Source: Clavelina lepadiformis
Taxonomy: Eukaryota; Chordata; Ascidiacea; Aplousobranchia; Clavelinidae
Reading direction: 5' to 3'
DNA length: 64,000 nt
NCBI RefSeq assembly: GCF_947623445.1
Contig: NC_135240.1
Span: 17,670,001-17,734,000, forward strand
Positions 46,079 to 58,775 of this stretch are shown piece after piece (position 1 is the stretch's first letter; every line of letters starts with the position of its first letter). Under the pieces are notes generated by a model. That model did no database searches. It saw only the letters and a list, made by a program, of their open reading frames with translations, and was not told where the DNA came from. Position numbers and translations under genes: made by a program.

Positions 46079-46549
46079 ACAGAGTTGTGGACAATGACAA
46101 GGGCCCCCACGACGAGGTTTTCAACAGGGTCGGAACCAGTGGGGACGCGCAATCACCACCTAAAACGGAAAACATCGCGGAAGATGCTCAACCCACCTAA
46201 ACCGAGTGCGCGACATTACCCTAACCTACCTGCCTAATTTTTTAACTATGGGCTGCGTGACCTACTTTTTAAAATCGCATTTGGTCCAGAAAAGAGTTTA
46301 TTTTATGTGTTCTCCAGCGTATCAGTATAATAAATAGGTTATACGTATCCACTGACGAAAGCGTGCTCTGCTACTAGACAGACGCTTTGCCACTAAACCA
46401 TGGCCCCGTACGTTCATCACTTCTCAGATTGCTCTTGTCAAAGTCGAAGTTTTATTGACCTCATATTGATTAAGCCTGACCAGTTTCACTTGATTAATGT
46501 TTTTTTTGCAGTTTGGAAAAATATATTATCAGCACACAGTATCGTAGCC

Positions 46550-46622
46550 GCCTCTATAGCTCAGGGGTTAGAGCACTGGTCTTGTAAACCAGGGGTCGTG
46601 AGTTCCATTCTCACTGGAGACT
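46550..46622 (+). tRNA. tRNA-Thr(TGT), atypical copy (U3)
   Basis: Acceptor mismatch and C57 retained. The 3' flank is now TCTTCT rather than TTTTCT, so the immediate TTTT terminator of U1-U2 is absent. Confidence 0.78.
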
Positions 46623-47068
46623 CTTCTACTTACAACGTTACGTTGTGTTGTCAGCTTTAAATGGAGTTTTAGAAAGACACAAAAATCATCAATTTACATG
46701 CACAGCATAAAGTCGTCATAATGTTTTCCTCACCATTTTATGGTTGAAACCAGCGAGAATTTGGCTAACAGTCGATCGAGGTAATCCATCATAAAACTGA
46801 GATGTTATTCATGCAATGCGAGCTAGATGTTCAGAATGTTAACGCACAAGTTGCACTGCACAAGTCTCTCTGACATGTGGTTTCAAGTGCCCGACTCATT
46901 GCATATTTTCAATATTCTCCTTGTAGTTGACTCAATGACATTCGAAAGGAAGCTTTCAGCGCAAATATTTTGCAATAAACTGGTTTCTACTCGCGTTTGG
47001 TCACATAATCACAACTTTAAAACATCAATAAATTGAATCTTTCTCCCCCCTGTCGTTCCTCCGTATAG

Positions 47069-47779
47069 TTTGGGTTATCAGGTTCGTCTAAAGTCTAAAA
47101 GAGGTGCAACTGCTATTTTAACCAGTTCACCATACAAGAAGCAGTTGGCTGCAACGAATCGTTGCCAATGCGCGGTATCTGGCAACAGCAGTAAAACAAG
47201 TTCATCGAAAAAGCGTTCTATGAAGAAAGCTAAGGTTTCCAGGTCATCAATGCAGCAGAAGGACACAGTCGATGAAAGTGATAACAACGTAGATGCAGAA
47301 TGCTTTTACTGCAACAAAATGTATTCCAAATCGTCCGAGAATGATGGGTGGATCCAGTGCTCCAAATGCATGCGATGGGCGCACGAAGCCTGCTCTGGGT
47401 GTAATGAAGAAGATGACAACTTTATTTGTGAATTATATTTTTAAAAATTGATGGTGAACTGCGATTACTTTCATAACTACTTCGATTATCATGACAATTT
47501 GTAATGAAATTGATTGTGACGTGGAACAAATTGCCTTGTTTACTCAAAACTTACGGTGGTCCACTTTACCCCACACATGTGGGGTAAAGTAGACTATTGG
47601 AGGTGCTTTTAAATCAAAAAAAATTTATGTAAGAAAGCAAGCAATCAATAAAAGGGCACTTCAAAATGATCGAAATACCTTAGAGTTAACTCTCAAAACA
47701 AACAAGTCAAACGTTTTGATGAAATCAGTGAATTGTAACGATTTAAGCCTTAGGTGGTCCGCTTTACCCCACCCTCCCC
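47069..47779 (+). mobile_element. pogo-type transposon tail (U3)
   Basis: Frame 47070-47444, variant NRCQCAVS. Confidence 0.65.
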
Positions 47780-48470
47780 TACATTAAATCAAGAAGCTAC
47801 CATCGCAAAACTACATCATAAACCTACCCTGAACTATGGCTTGCAACGAGACCTCCTAGGTTATGACTGCCTACAGTCTAAATTTGGACAGATTCCATGT
47901 GCTGTAGGCCTACTCAGTTTTCTATAACAACTGCCTAAACTTTACAACAACGTTTTAGCTTAAAATTTTAGGACAAATAGGCCTACTCTAAAATACCAAA
48001 AATTCAAACCCACACAAAACTTACAACTTAGCCTAGACCTGGAACCAGCTATCGCCAAAACAATAAGAAACTAGTCCACATCGACGTCATATGCGCATTG
48101 GACCGGAAATTTTCTTACTTTTTTTAATATGACGCATTGAGTGCGACACGGTAACAATCGCCGTTGTGACGGCTCAAAATCGTCTTTCCATTGGGAAGTG
48201 ATGCCTTAAGGTCCACAGCTGAATCATGGGCGGATATATGAGAGGTCCCTAAAAAGTTTGAAGCTCGGTTTTAATTCCAACAGTAATTAAGCGCTTTCAT
48301 ACAAAGAAATGCCCATTCTACACGAAGCACTTTCAGGATTTGATTCCGGGAGGAACCATCGTTTGATTACAACTTTGGCCAAATTGAAACGTTCAAAATA
48401 TCGATTTCCACTTCACGTAAAAGCAGCGCTTTGAAAATGAAAATAATACAAACTTCCTTTACCTCAACCC

Positions 48471-48543
48471 GTTCTCGTAGTGTAGCGGTTATCACGTTCG
48501 CTTTACACGCGAAAGGTCCTCAGTTCAATCCTGGGCGAGAACA
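48471..48543 (+). tRNA. tRNA-Val(TAC) (U3)
   Basis: Same as U1. Confidence 0.93.
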
Positions 48544-48636
48544 TGTTTAAAATTTATTTGCGCAATAAAATATCAGACTTAATGGAAAGAATTCAAATAA
48601 AATTCACTTGCTATTTCTATGTTCTTTCGATGTTTT

Positions 48637-48702
48637 GCTTCGGTGGTGTAAAGGTTATCACGTTCGCCTCACACGTGAAAGTTTTCGAGATAGGTCGAAC
48701 AA
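48637..48702 (+). pseudogene. Decayed tRNA-Val(CAC)-like copy (U3)
   Basis: Carries the TCGAACAAAA variant at its 3' edge. Confidence 0.65.
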
Positions 48703-48777
48703 AACGAAAGGTTAATCTTTTCAAAAAGTTTATAAACCACAAGTATCGTTTTCAAAGTTTCACGTTCAAGAATCTCC

Positions 48778-48784
48778 CGTCCCT

Positions 48785-48845
<61 letters not shown>

Positions 48846-48851
48846 AGAGAC
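48778..48851 (-). tRNA. tRNA-Asn(GTT) (U3)
   Basis: Same as U1. Confidence 0.95.
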
Positions 48852-49305
48852 TTATCTATGCTGATTAATCGTCTTCTTCATTGTAGGATTGGTAATGCAG
48901 CAGAAGTAATTCATAAGCCTTATTTGCTTGATTTAAATGATCGAGTTATGTTAAGTTCGAGTTCGCAGCCTTGGCCAATACTAGGCTCTTTTCTAGGCGA
49001 AGCCAAACCTTGAAAAACCAAAATACTTGAATTTTTATTCCAACATCGTGACACTTTCTTTAATAATATTTCAAACGTGGCAAACATTTTTATCCGGTTG
49101 AAATTTTCTAATGTCTCTTTTGTTCAAGGAATATAGCTTGTCGTCAGCAAAATATTGTTGTTTAAAATGTAGCAAACTGTTATAAAACGTTTTTAACCAA
49201 TTCATGAATCCATTATATTAATGCACTCATACGACGCCAAAGCACATTAAAGTAGGCATGTATTTAACTGCTCGAATAAAACCGCCGTTTTAGCGAGGGA
49301 CTTTC

Positions 49306-49425
49306 GCCTACGACCATACCACGTTGAGTACACCCCATCTCGTCCGATCTGGGAAGTTAAGCAACGTCGGGCCCGGTTAGTACTTGGATGGGTGACCGCC
49401 TGGGAATACCGGGTGTTGTAGGCTT
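49306..49425 (+). rRNA. 5S ribosomal RNA (U4)
   Basis: Identical to U1. Confidence 0.97.
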
Positions 49426-49680
49426 TTCGTTATTTTCTAATTTTCCAACGTTTTTGTCTGCATTTTCATTTTCCGGATGAGCTTTTCAAAAGTCAAACTA
49501 TGTTTTAATTTCTAATCAATATCATTTTTGAACATGTTTTATATTAGATATTTTTATTTTGTAAATACTCTATATATATTTATATTGTTTCCAAATTGAA
49601 GACAATCGAGACGAAGATCAGAACGAACAAACATAGTCGGACGAGGTGAATGACGCTGACCCCAACAAATCCGGGATAAG

Positions 49681-49731
49681 TCACTCACTCACTCACTCAC
49701 TCACTCACTCACTCACTCACTCACTCACTCA
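49681..49731 (+). repeat. TCAC microsatellite, 51 bp (U4)
   Basis: Shortest tract of the array. Confidence 0.97.
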
Positions 49732-50202
49732 ACAGAGTTGTGGACAATGACAAGGGCCCCCACGACGAGGTTTTCAACAGGGTCGGAACCAGTGGGGACG
49801 CGCAATCACCACCTAAAACGGAAAACATCGCGGAAGATGCTCAACCCACCTAAACCGAGTGCGCGACATTACCCTAACCTACCTGCCTAATTTTTTAACT
49901 ATGGGCTGCGTGACCTACTTTTTAAAATCGCATTTGGTCCAGAAAAGAGTTTATTTTATGTGTTCTCCAGCGTATCAGTATAATAAATAGGTTATACGTA
50001 TCCACTGACGAAAGCGTGCTCTGCTACTAGACAGACGCTTTGCCACTAAACCATGGCCCCGTACGTTCATCACTTCTCAGATTGCTCTTGTCAAAGTCGA
50101 AGTTTTATTGACCTCATATTGATTAAGCCTGACCAGTTTCACTTGATTAATGTTTTTTTTGCAGTTTGGAAAAATATATTATCAGCACACAGTATCGTAG
50201 CC

Positions 50203-50275
50203 GCCTCTATAGCTCAGGGGTTAGAGCACTGGTCTTGTAAACCAGGGGTCGTGAGTTCCATTCTCACTGGAGACT
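50203..50275 (+). tRNA. tRNA-Thr(TGT), atypical copy (U4)
   Basis: As U3: mismatch, C57 and no immediate TTTT. Confidence 0.78.
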
Positions 50276-50721
50276 CTTCTACTTACAACGTTACGTTGTG
50301 TTGTCAGCTTTAAATGGAGTTTTAGAAAGACACAAAAATCATCAATTTACATGCACAGCATAAAGTCGTCATAATGTTTTCCTCACCATTTTATGGTTGA
50401 AACCAGCGAGAATTTGGCTAACAGTCGATCGAGGTAATCCATCATAAAACTGAGATGTTATTCATGCAATGCGAGCTAGATGTTCAGAATGTTAACGCAC
50501 AAGTTGCACTGCACAAGTCTCTCTGACATGTGGTTTCAAGTGCCCGACTCATTGCATATTTTCAATATTCTCCTTGTAGTTGACTCAATGACATTCGAAA
50601 GGAAGCTTTCAGCGCAAATATTTTGCAATAAACTGGTTTCTACTCGCGTTTGGTCACATAATCACAACTTTAAAACATCAATAAATTGAATCTTTCTCCC
50701 CCCTGTCGTTCCTCCGTATAG

Positions 50722-51432
50722 TTTGGGTTATCAGGTTCGTCTAAAGTCTAAAAGAGGTGCAACTGCTATTTTAACCAGTTCACCATACAAGAAGCAGTTG
50801 GCTGCAACGAATCGTTGCCAATGCGCGGTATCTGGCAACAGCAGTAAAACAAGTTCATCGAAAAAGCGTTCTATGAAGAAAGCTAAGGTTTCCAGGTCAT
50901 CAATGCAGCAGAAGGACACAGTCGATGAAAGTGATAACAACGTAGATGCAGAATGCTTTTACTGCAACAAAATGTATTCCAAATCGTCCGAGAATGATGG
51001 GTGGATCCAGTGCTCCAAATGCATGCGATGGGCGCACGAAGCCTGCTCTGGGTGTAATGAAGAAGATGACAACTTTATTTGTGAATTATATTTTTAAAAA
51101 TTGATGGTGAACTGCGATTACTTTCATAACTACTTCGATTATCATGACAATTTGTAATGAAATTGATTGTGACGTGGAACAAATTGCCTTGTTTACTCAA
51201 AACTTACGGTGGTCCACTTTACCCCACACATGTGGGGTAAAGTAGACTATTGGAGGTGCTTTTAAATCAAAAAAAATTTATGTAAGAAAGCAAGCAATCA
51301 ATAAAAGGGCACTTCAAAATGATCGAAATACCTTAGAGTTAACTCTCAAAACAAACAAGTCAAACGTTTTGATGAAATCAGTGAATTGTAACGATTTAAG
51401 CCTTAGGTGGTCCGCTTTACCCCACCCTCCCC
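50722..51432 (+). mobile_element. pogo-type transposon tail (U4)
   Basis: Frame 50723-51097, identical in protein to U3. Confidence 0.65.
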
Positions 51433-52123
51433 TACATTAAATCAAGAAGCTACCATCGCAAAACTACATCATAAACCTACCCTGAACTATGGCTTGCAAC
51501 GAGACCTCCTAGGTTATGACTGCCTACAGTCTAAATTTGGACAGATTCCATGTGCTGTAGGCCTACTCAGTTTTCTATAACAACTGCCTAAACTTTACAA
51601 CAACGTTTTAGCTTAAAATTTTAGGACAAATAGGCCTACTCTAAAATACCAAAAATTCAAACCCACACAAAACTTACAACTTAGCCTAGACCTGGAACCA
51701 GCTATCGCCAAAACAATAAGAAACTAGTCCACATCGACGTCATATGCGCATTGGACCGGAAATTTTCTTACTTTTTTTAATATGACGCATTGAGTGCGAC
51801 ACGGTAACAATCGCCGTTGTGACGGCTCAAAATCGTCTTTCCATTGGGAAGTGATGCCTTAAGGTCCACAGCTGAATCATGGGCGGATATATGAGAGGTC
51901 CCTAAAAAGTTTGAAGCTCGGTTTTAATTCCAACAGTAATTAAGCGCTTTCATACAAAGAAATGCCCATTCTACACGAAGCACTTTCAGGATTTGATTCC
52001 GGGAGGAACCATCGTTTGATTACAACTTTGGCCAAATTGAAACGTTCAAAATATCGATTTCCACTTCACGTAAAAGCAGCGCTTTGAAAATGAAAATAAT
52101 ACAAACTTCCTTTACCTCAACCC

Positions 52124-52196
52124 GTTCTCGTAGTGTAGCGGTTATCACGTTCGCTTTACACGCGAAAGGTCCTCAGTTCAATCCTGGGCGAGAACA
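52124..52196 (+). tRNA. tRNA-Val(TAC) (U4)
   Basis: Last unit with the TTTACAC anticodon loop. Confidence 0.93.
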
Positions 52197-52289
52197 TGTT
52201 TAAAATTTATTTGCGCAATAAAATATCAGACTTAATGGAAAGAATTCAAATAAAATTCACTTGCTATTTCTATGTTCTTTCGATGTTTT

Positions 52290-52355
52290 GCTTCGGTGGT
52301 GTAAAGGTTATCACGTTCGCCTCACACGTGAAAGTTTTCGAGATAGGTCGAACAA
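52290..52355 (+). pseudogene. Decayed tRNA-Val(CAC)-like copy (U4)
   Basis: TCGAACAAAA variant, as U3. Confidence 0.65.
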
Positions 52356-52430
52356 AACGAAAGGTTAATCTTTTCAAAAAGTTTATAAACCACAAGTATC
52401 GTTTTCAAAGTTTCACGTTCAAGAATCTCC

Positions 52431-52437
52431 CGTCCCT

Positions 52438-52498
<61 letters not shown>

Positions 52499-52504
52499 AA
52501 AGAC
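52431..52504 (-). tRNA. tRNA-Asn(GTT) (U4)
   Basis: The acceptor reads GTCTTTG, giving one extra T-G wobble; otherwise as U1. Confidence 0.93.
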
Positions 52505-52958
52505 TTATCTATGCTGATTAATCGTCTTCTTCATTGTAGGATTGGTAATGCAGCAGAAGTAATTCATAAGCCTTATTTGCTTGATTTAAATGATCGAGTT
52601 ATGTTAAGTTCGAGTTCGCAGCCTTGGCCAATACTAGGCTCTTTTCTAGGCGAAGCCAAACCTTGAAAAACCAAAATACTTGAATTTTTATTCCAACATC
52701 GTGACACTTTCTTTAATAATATTTCAAACGTGGCAAACATTTTTATCCGGTTGAAATTTTCTAATGTCTCTTTTGTTCAAGGAATATAGCTTGTCGTCAG
52801 CAAAATATTGTTGTTTAAAATGTAGCAAACTGTTATAAAACGTTTTTAACCAATTCATGAATCCATTATATTAATGCACTCATACGACGCCAAAGCACAT
52901 TAAAGTAGGCATGTATTTAACTGCTCGAATAAAACCGCCGTTTTAGCGAGGGACTTTC

Positions 52959-53078
52959 GCCTACGACCATACCACGTTGAGTACACCCCATCTCGTCCGA
53001 TCTGGGAAGTTAAGCAACGTCGGGCCCGGTTAGTACTTGGATGGGTGACCGCCTGGGAATACCGGGTGTTGTAGGCTT
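52959..53078 (+). rRNA. 5S ribosomal RNA (U5)
   Basis: Identical to U1. Confidence 0.97.
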
Positions 53079-53333
53079 TTCGTTATTTTCTAATTTTCCA
53101 ACGTTTTTGTCTGCATTTTCATTTTCCGGATGAGCTTTTCAAAAGTCAAACTATGTTTTAATTTCTAATCAATATCATTTTTGAACATGTTTTATATTAG
53201 ATATTTTTATTTTGTAAATACTCTATATATATTTATATTGTTTCCAAATTGAAGACAATCGAGACGAAGATCAGAACGAACAAACATAGTCGGACGAGGT
53301 GAATGACGCTGACCCCAACAAATCCGGGATAAG

Positions 53334-53396
53334 TCACTCACTCACTCACTCACTCACTCACTCACTCACTCACTCACTCACTCACTCACTCACTCA
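53334..53396 (+). repeat. TCAC microsatellite, 63 bp (U5)
   Basis: Intermediate length. Confidence 0.97.
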
Positions 53397-53867
53397 ACAG
53401 AGTTGTGGACAATGACAAGGGCCCCCACGACGAGGTTTTCAACAGGGTCGGAACCAGTGGGGACGCGCAATCACCACCTAAAACGGAAAACATCGCGGAA
53501 GATGCTCAACCCACCTAAACCGAGTGCGCGACATTACCCTAACCTACCTGCCTAATTTTTTAACTATGGGCTGCGTGACCTACTTTTTAAAATCGCATTT
53601 GGTCCAGAAAAGAGTTTATTTTATGTGTTCTCCAGCGTATCAGTATAATAAATAGGTTATACGTATCCACTGACGAAAGCGTGCTCTGCTACTAGACAGA
53701 CGCTTTGCCACTAAACCATGGCCCCGTACGTTCATCACTTCTCAGATTGCTCTTGTCAAAGTCGAAGTTTTATTGACCTCATATTGATTAAGCCTGACCA
53801 GTTTCACTTGATTAATGTTTTTTTTGCAGTTTGGAAAAATATATTATCAGCACACAGTATCGTAGCC

Positions 53868-53940
53868 GCCTCTATAGCTCAGGGGTTAGAGCACTGGTCT
53901 TGTAAACCAGGGGTAGTGAGTTCCATTCTCACTGGAGACT
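53868..53940 (+). tRNA. tRNA-Thr(TGT), atypical copy (U5)
   Basis: As U3, plus a further change in the variable loop (GGGTAGTGAG instead of GGGTCGTGAG). Confidence 0.76.
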
Positions 53941-54386
53941 CTTCTACTTACAACGTTACGTTGTGTTGTCAGCTTTAAATGGAGTTTTAGCAAGACACAA
54001 AAATCATCAATTTACATGCACAGCATAAAGTCGTCATAATGTTTTCCTCACCATTTTATTGTTGAAACCAGCGAGAATTTGGCTAACAGTCGATCGAGGT
54101 AATCCATCATAAAACTGAGATGTTATTCATGCAATGCGAGCTAGATGTTCAGAATGTTAACGCACAAGTTGCACTGCACAAGTCTCTCTGACATGTGGTT
54201 TCAAGTGCCCGACTCATTGCATATTTTCAATATTCTCCTTGTAGTTGACTCAATGACATTCGAAAGGAAGCTTTCAGCGCAAATATTTTGCAATAAACTG
54301 GTTTCTACTCGCGTTTGGTCACATAATCACAACTTTAAAACATCAATAAATTGAATCTTTCTCCCCCCTGTCGTTCCTCCGTATAG

Positions 54387-55098
54387 TTTGGGTTATCAGG
54401 TTCGTCTAAAGTCTAAAAGAGGTGCAACTGCTATTTTAACCAGTTCACCATACAAGAAGCAGTTGGCTGCAACGAATCGTTGCCAATGCGCGGTATCTGG
54501 CAACAGCAGTAAAACAAGTTCATCGAAAAAGCGTTCTATGAAGAAAGCTAAGGTTTCCAGGTCATCAATGCAGCAGAAGGACACAGTCGATGAAAGTGAT
54601 AACAACGTAGATGCAGAATGCTTTTACTGCAACAAAATGTATTCCAAATCGTCCGAGAATGATGGGTGGATCCAGTGCTCCAAATGCATGCGATGGGCGC
54701 ACGAAGCCTGCTCTGGGTGTAATGAAGAAGATGACAACTTTATTTGTGAATTATATTTTTTAAAATTGATGGTGAACTGCGATTACTTTCATAACTACTT
54801 CGATTATCATGACAATTTGTAATGAAATTGATTGTGACGTGGAACAAATTGCCTTGTTTACTCAAAACTTACGGTGGTCCACTTTACCCCACACATGTGG
54901 GGTAAAGTAGACTATTGGAGGTGCTTTTAAATCAAAAAAAATTTATGTAAGAAAGCAAGCAATCAATAAAAGGGCACTTCAAAAATGATCGAAATACCTT
55001 AGAGTTAACTCTCAAAACAAACAAGTCAAACGTTTTGATGAAATCAGTGAATTGTAACGATTTAAGCCTTAGGTGGTCCGCTTTACCCCACCCTCCCC
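54387..55098 (+). mobile_element. pogo-type transposon tail with read-through frame (U5)
   Basis: An A-to-T change after the PHD-like finger removes the stop shared by the other units, extending the frame by 20 codons to 54822 (144 codons). The NRCQCAVS variant is shared with U3-U4. Confidence 0.65.
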
Positions 55099-55790
55099 TA
55101 CATTAAATCAAGAAGCTACCATCGCAAAACTACATCATAAACCTACCCCGAACTATGGCTTGCAACGAGACCTCCTAGGTTATGACTGCCTACAGTCTAA
55201 ATTTGGACAGATTCCATGTGCTGTAGGCCTACTCAGTTTTCTATAACAACTGCCTAAACTTTACAACAACGTTTTAGCTTAAAATTTTAGGACAAATAGG
55301 CCTACTCCAAAATACCAAAAATTCAAACCCACACAAAACTTACAACTTAGCCTAGACCTGGAACCAGCTATCGCCAAAACAATAAGAAACTAGTCCACAT
55401 CGACGTCATATGCGCATTGGACCGGAAATTTTCTTACTTTTTTTAATATGACGCATTGAGTGCGACACGGTAACAATCGCCGTTGTGACAGCTCAAAATC
55501 GTCTTTCCATTGGGAAGTGATGCCTTAAGGTCCACAGCTGAATCATGGGCGGATATATGAGAGGTCCCTAAAAAGTTTGAAGCTCGGTTTTAATTCCAAC
55601 AGTAATGAAGCGCTTTCGTACAAAGAAATGTCCGTTATACATGAAGCACTTTCACGATTTGATTCCGGGAGGAACCAACGCTTGATATACAGCTTTGGAA
55701 AAATTGAAACGTTCAAAATATTGATTTCCACTTCACGTAAAAGTAGCGCTTTGAAAATGAAAATAATACAAACTTTCTTTACCTCAACCC

Positions 55791-55863
55791 GTTCTCGTAG
55801 TGTAGCGGTTATCACGTTCGCCTAACACGCGAAAGGTCCCCAGTTCGATCCTGGGCGAGAACA
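55791..55863 (+). tRNA. tRNA-Val(AAC) (U5)
   Basis: The anticodon loop is CTAACAC (anticodon AAC) instead of TTTACAC. The T-stem is CCCAG/CTGGG, fully Watson-Crick, and the T-loop is TTCGATC. The acceptor, D-arm and anticodon stem match the TAC copies. This is a better canonical tRNA than the U1-U4 version. Confidence 0.95.
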
Positions 55864-55956
55864 TGCTTAAAATTTATTTGCGCAATAAAATATCAGACTT
55901 AATGGAAAGAATTCAAATAAAATTCACTTGCTATTTCTATGTTCTTTCGATGTTTT

Positions 55957-56022
55957 GCTTCGGTGGTGTAAAGGTTATCACGTTCGCCTCACACGTGAAA
56001 GTTTTCGAGATAGGTCGAAGAA
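55957..56022 (+). pseudogene. Decayed tRNA-Val(CAC)-like copy (U5)
   Basis: Same as U1. Confidence 0.65.
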
Positions 56023-56097
56023 AACGAAAGGTTAATCTTTTCAAAAAGTTTATAAACCACAAGTATCGTTTTCAAAGTTTCACGTTCAAGAATCTCC

Positions 56098-56104
56098 CGT
56101 CCCT

Positions 56105-56165
<61 letters not shown>

Positions 56166-56171
56166 AAAGAC
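56098..56171 (-). tRNA. tRNA-Asn(GTT) (U5)
   Basis: GTCTTTG acceptor as in U4, discriminator G. Confidence 0.93.
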
Positions 56172-56625
56172 TTATCTATGCTGATTAATCGTCTTCTTCA
56201 TTGTAGGATTGGTAATGCAGCAGAAGTAATTCATAAGCCTTATTTGCTTGATTTAAATGATCGAGTTATGTTAAGTTCGAGTTCGCAGCCTTGGCCAATA
56301 CTAGGCTCTCTTCTAGGCGAAGCCAAACCTTGAAAAACCAAAATACCTAAATTTTTATTCCAACATCGTGACACTTTCTTTAATAATATTTCAAACGTGG
56401 CAAACATTTTTATCTCGTTGAAATTTTCTAATGTCTCTTTTGTTCAAGGAATATAGCTTGTCGTCAGCAAAATATTGTTGTTTAAAATGTAGCAAACTGT
56501 TATAAAACGTTTTTAACCAATTCATGAATCCATTATATTAATGCACTCATACGACGCCAAAGCACATTAAAGTAGGCATGTATTCAACTGCTCGAATAAA
56601 ACCGCCGTTTTAGCGAAGGACTTTC

Positions 56626-56745
56626 GCCTACGACCATACCACGTTGAGTACACCCCATCTCGTCCGATCTGGGAAGTTAAGCAACGTCGGGCCCGGTTAG
56701 TACTTGGATGGGTGACCGCCTGGGAATACCGGGTGTTGTAGGCTT
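56626..56745 (+). rRNA. 5S ribosomal RNA (U6)
   Basis: Identical to U1; one base differs just upstream (GCGAAGGAC). Confidence 0.97.
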
Positions 56746-56999
56746 TTCGTTATTTTCTAATTTTCCAACGTTTTTGTCTGCATTTTCATTTTCCGGATGA
56801 GCTTTTCAAAAGTCAAACTATGTTTTAATTTCTAATCAATATCATTTTTGAACATGTTTTATATTAGATATTTTTATTTTGTAAATACTCTATATATATT
56901 TATATTGTTTCCAAATTGAAGACAATCGAGCGAAGATCAGAACGAACAAACATAGTTGGACGAGGTGAATGACGCTGACCCCAACAAATCCGGGATAAG

Positions 57000-57074
57000 T
57001 CACTCACTCACTCACTCACTCACTCACTCACTCACTCACTCACTCACTCACTCACTCACTCACTCACTCACTCA
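57000..57074 (+). repeat. TCAC microsatellite, 75 bp (U6)
   Basis: Longest tract of the array; followed by AACGGAG rather than AACAGAG. Confidence 0.97.
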
Positions 57075-57544
57075 ACGGAGTTGTGGACAATGACAAGGGC
57101 CCCCACGACGAGGTTTTCAACAGGGTCGGAACCAGTGGGGACGCGCAATCACCACCCAAAACGGAAAACATCGCGGAAGATGCTCAACCCACCTAAACCG
57201 AGTGCGCGACATTACCCTAACCTACCTGCCTAATTTTTTAACTATGGGCTGCGTGACCTACTTTTTAAAATCGCATTTGGTCCAGAAAAGAGTTTATTTT
57301 ATGTGTTCTCCAGCGTATCAGTATAATAAATAGGTTATACGTATCCACTGACCAAAGCGTGATCTGCTACTAGACAGACGCTTTGCCACTAAACCATGGC
57401 CCCGTACGTTCATCATTTCTCAGATTGCTCTTGTCAAAGTCGAAGTTTTATTGACCTCATATTGATTAAGCCTGACCAGTTTCACTTGATTAATGTTTTT
57501 TTGCAGTTTGCAAAAATATATTATCAGCACACAGTATCGTAGCC

Positions 57545-57617
57545 GCCTCTATAGCTCAGGGGTTAGAGCACTGGTCTTGTAAACCAGGGGTCGTGAGTTC
57601 AATTCTCACTGGAGGCT
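57545..57617 (+). tRNA. tRNA-Thr(TGT), canonical copy (U6)
   Basis: Acceptor GCCTCTA/TGGAGGC pairs fully and the T-loop is TTCAATT with A57. The anticodon TGT is the same as in the atypical copies. This is the expected functional form; the 3' flank is TCTTCT, with no immediate TTTT. Confidence 0.93.
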
Positions 57618-58063
57618 CTTCTACTTACAACGTTACGTTGTGTTGTCAGCTTGAAATGGAATTTTAGCAAGACACAAAAAACATCAATTTACATGCACAG
57701 CATAAAGTCGTCATAATGTTTTCCTCACCATTTTGTGTTTGAAACCAGCGAGAATTTGGCTAACAGTCGATCGAGGTAATCCATCATAAAACTGAGATGT
57801 TATTCATGCAATGCGAGCTAGATGTTCAGAATGTTAACGCACAAGTTGCGCTGCACAAGTCTCTCTGACATGTGGTTTCAAGTGCCCGACTCATTGCTTA
57901 TTTTCAATATTCTCCTTGTAGTTGACTCAATGACATTCGAAAGGAAGCTTTCAGCGCAAATATTTTGCAATAAACTGGTTTCTACTCGCGTTTGGTCACA
58001 TAATCACAACTTTAAAACATCAATAAATTGAATCTTTCTTCCCCCTGTCGTTCCTCCGTATAG

Positions 58064-58775
58064 TTTGGGTTATCAGGTTCGTCTAAAGTCTAAAAGAGGT
58101 GCAACTGCTATTTTAACCAGTTCACCATACAAGAAGCAGTTGGCTGCAACGAATCGTAGCCAATGCGCGGTATCTGGCAACAGCAGTAAAACAAGTTCAT
58201 CGAAAAAGCGTTCTATGAAGAAAGCTAAGGTTTCCAGGTCATCAATGCAGCAGAAGGACACAGTCGATGAAAGTGATAACAACGTAGATGCAGAATGCTT
58301 TTACTGCAACAAAATGTATTCCAAATCGTCCGAGAATGATGGGTGGATCCAGTGCTCCAAATGCATGCGATGGGCGCACGAAGCCTGCTCTGGGTGTAAT
58401 GAAGAAGATGACAACTTTATTTGTGAATTATATTTTTAAAAATTGATGGTGAACTGCGATTACTTTCATAACTACTTCGATTATCATGACAATTTGTAAT
58501 GAAATTGATTGTGACGTGGAACAAATTGCCTTGTTTACTCAAAACTTACGGTGGTCCACTTTACCCCACACATGTGGGGTAAAGTAGACTATTGGAAGTG
58601 CTTTTAAATCAAAAAAAATTGATGTAAGAATCCAAGCAATCAATAAAAGGGCACTTCAAAAATGATCGAAATACCTTAGAGTTAACTCTCAAAACAAACA
58701 AGTCAAACGTTTTGATGAAATCAGTGAATTGTAACGATTTAAGCCTTAGGTGGTCCGCTTTACCCCGCCCTCCCC
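58064..58775 (+). mobile_element. pogo-type transposon tail (U6)
   Basis: Frame 58065-58439, variant NRSQCAVS, intermediate between the U1-U2 and U3-U5 forms. Confidence 0.65.

Larger units (their letters stand above)
45633..49305 (+). repeat. Array unit U3 (3,673 bp)
   Basis: Shares with U4 and U5 the pogo-tail variants LKSKRGATA and NRCQCAVS, and with U4 a base change in the decayed tRNA-Val region (TCGAACAAAA). Confidence 0.95.
49306..52958 (+). repeat. Array unit U4 (3,653 bp)
   Basis: The shortest full unit, owing to a 51-bp microsatellite. Confidence 0.95.
52959..56625 (+). repeat. Array unit U5 (3,667 bp), mosaic
   Basis: The left part (to at least 53940) is of the U1-U4 type. From about 55605 on it is of the U6-U7 type, with a cluster of substitutions and a different tRNA-Val anticodon. 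It is the transition unit of the array. Confidence 0.95.

Noticed and set aside
55543-55815. 90-codon minus and 82-codon plus overlapping frames in U5-U7
   Set aside because: Opposite-strand frames over the same spacer, absent from U1-U4, with no recognisable domain.
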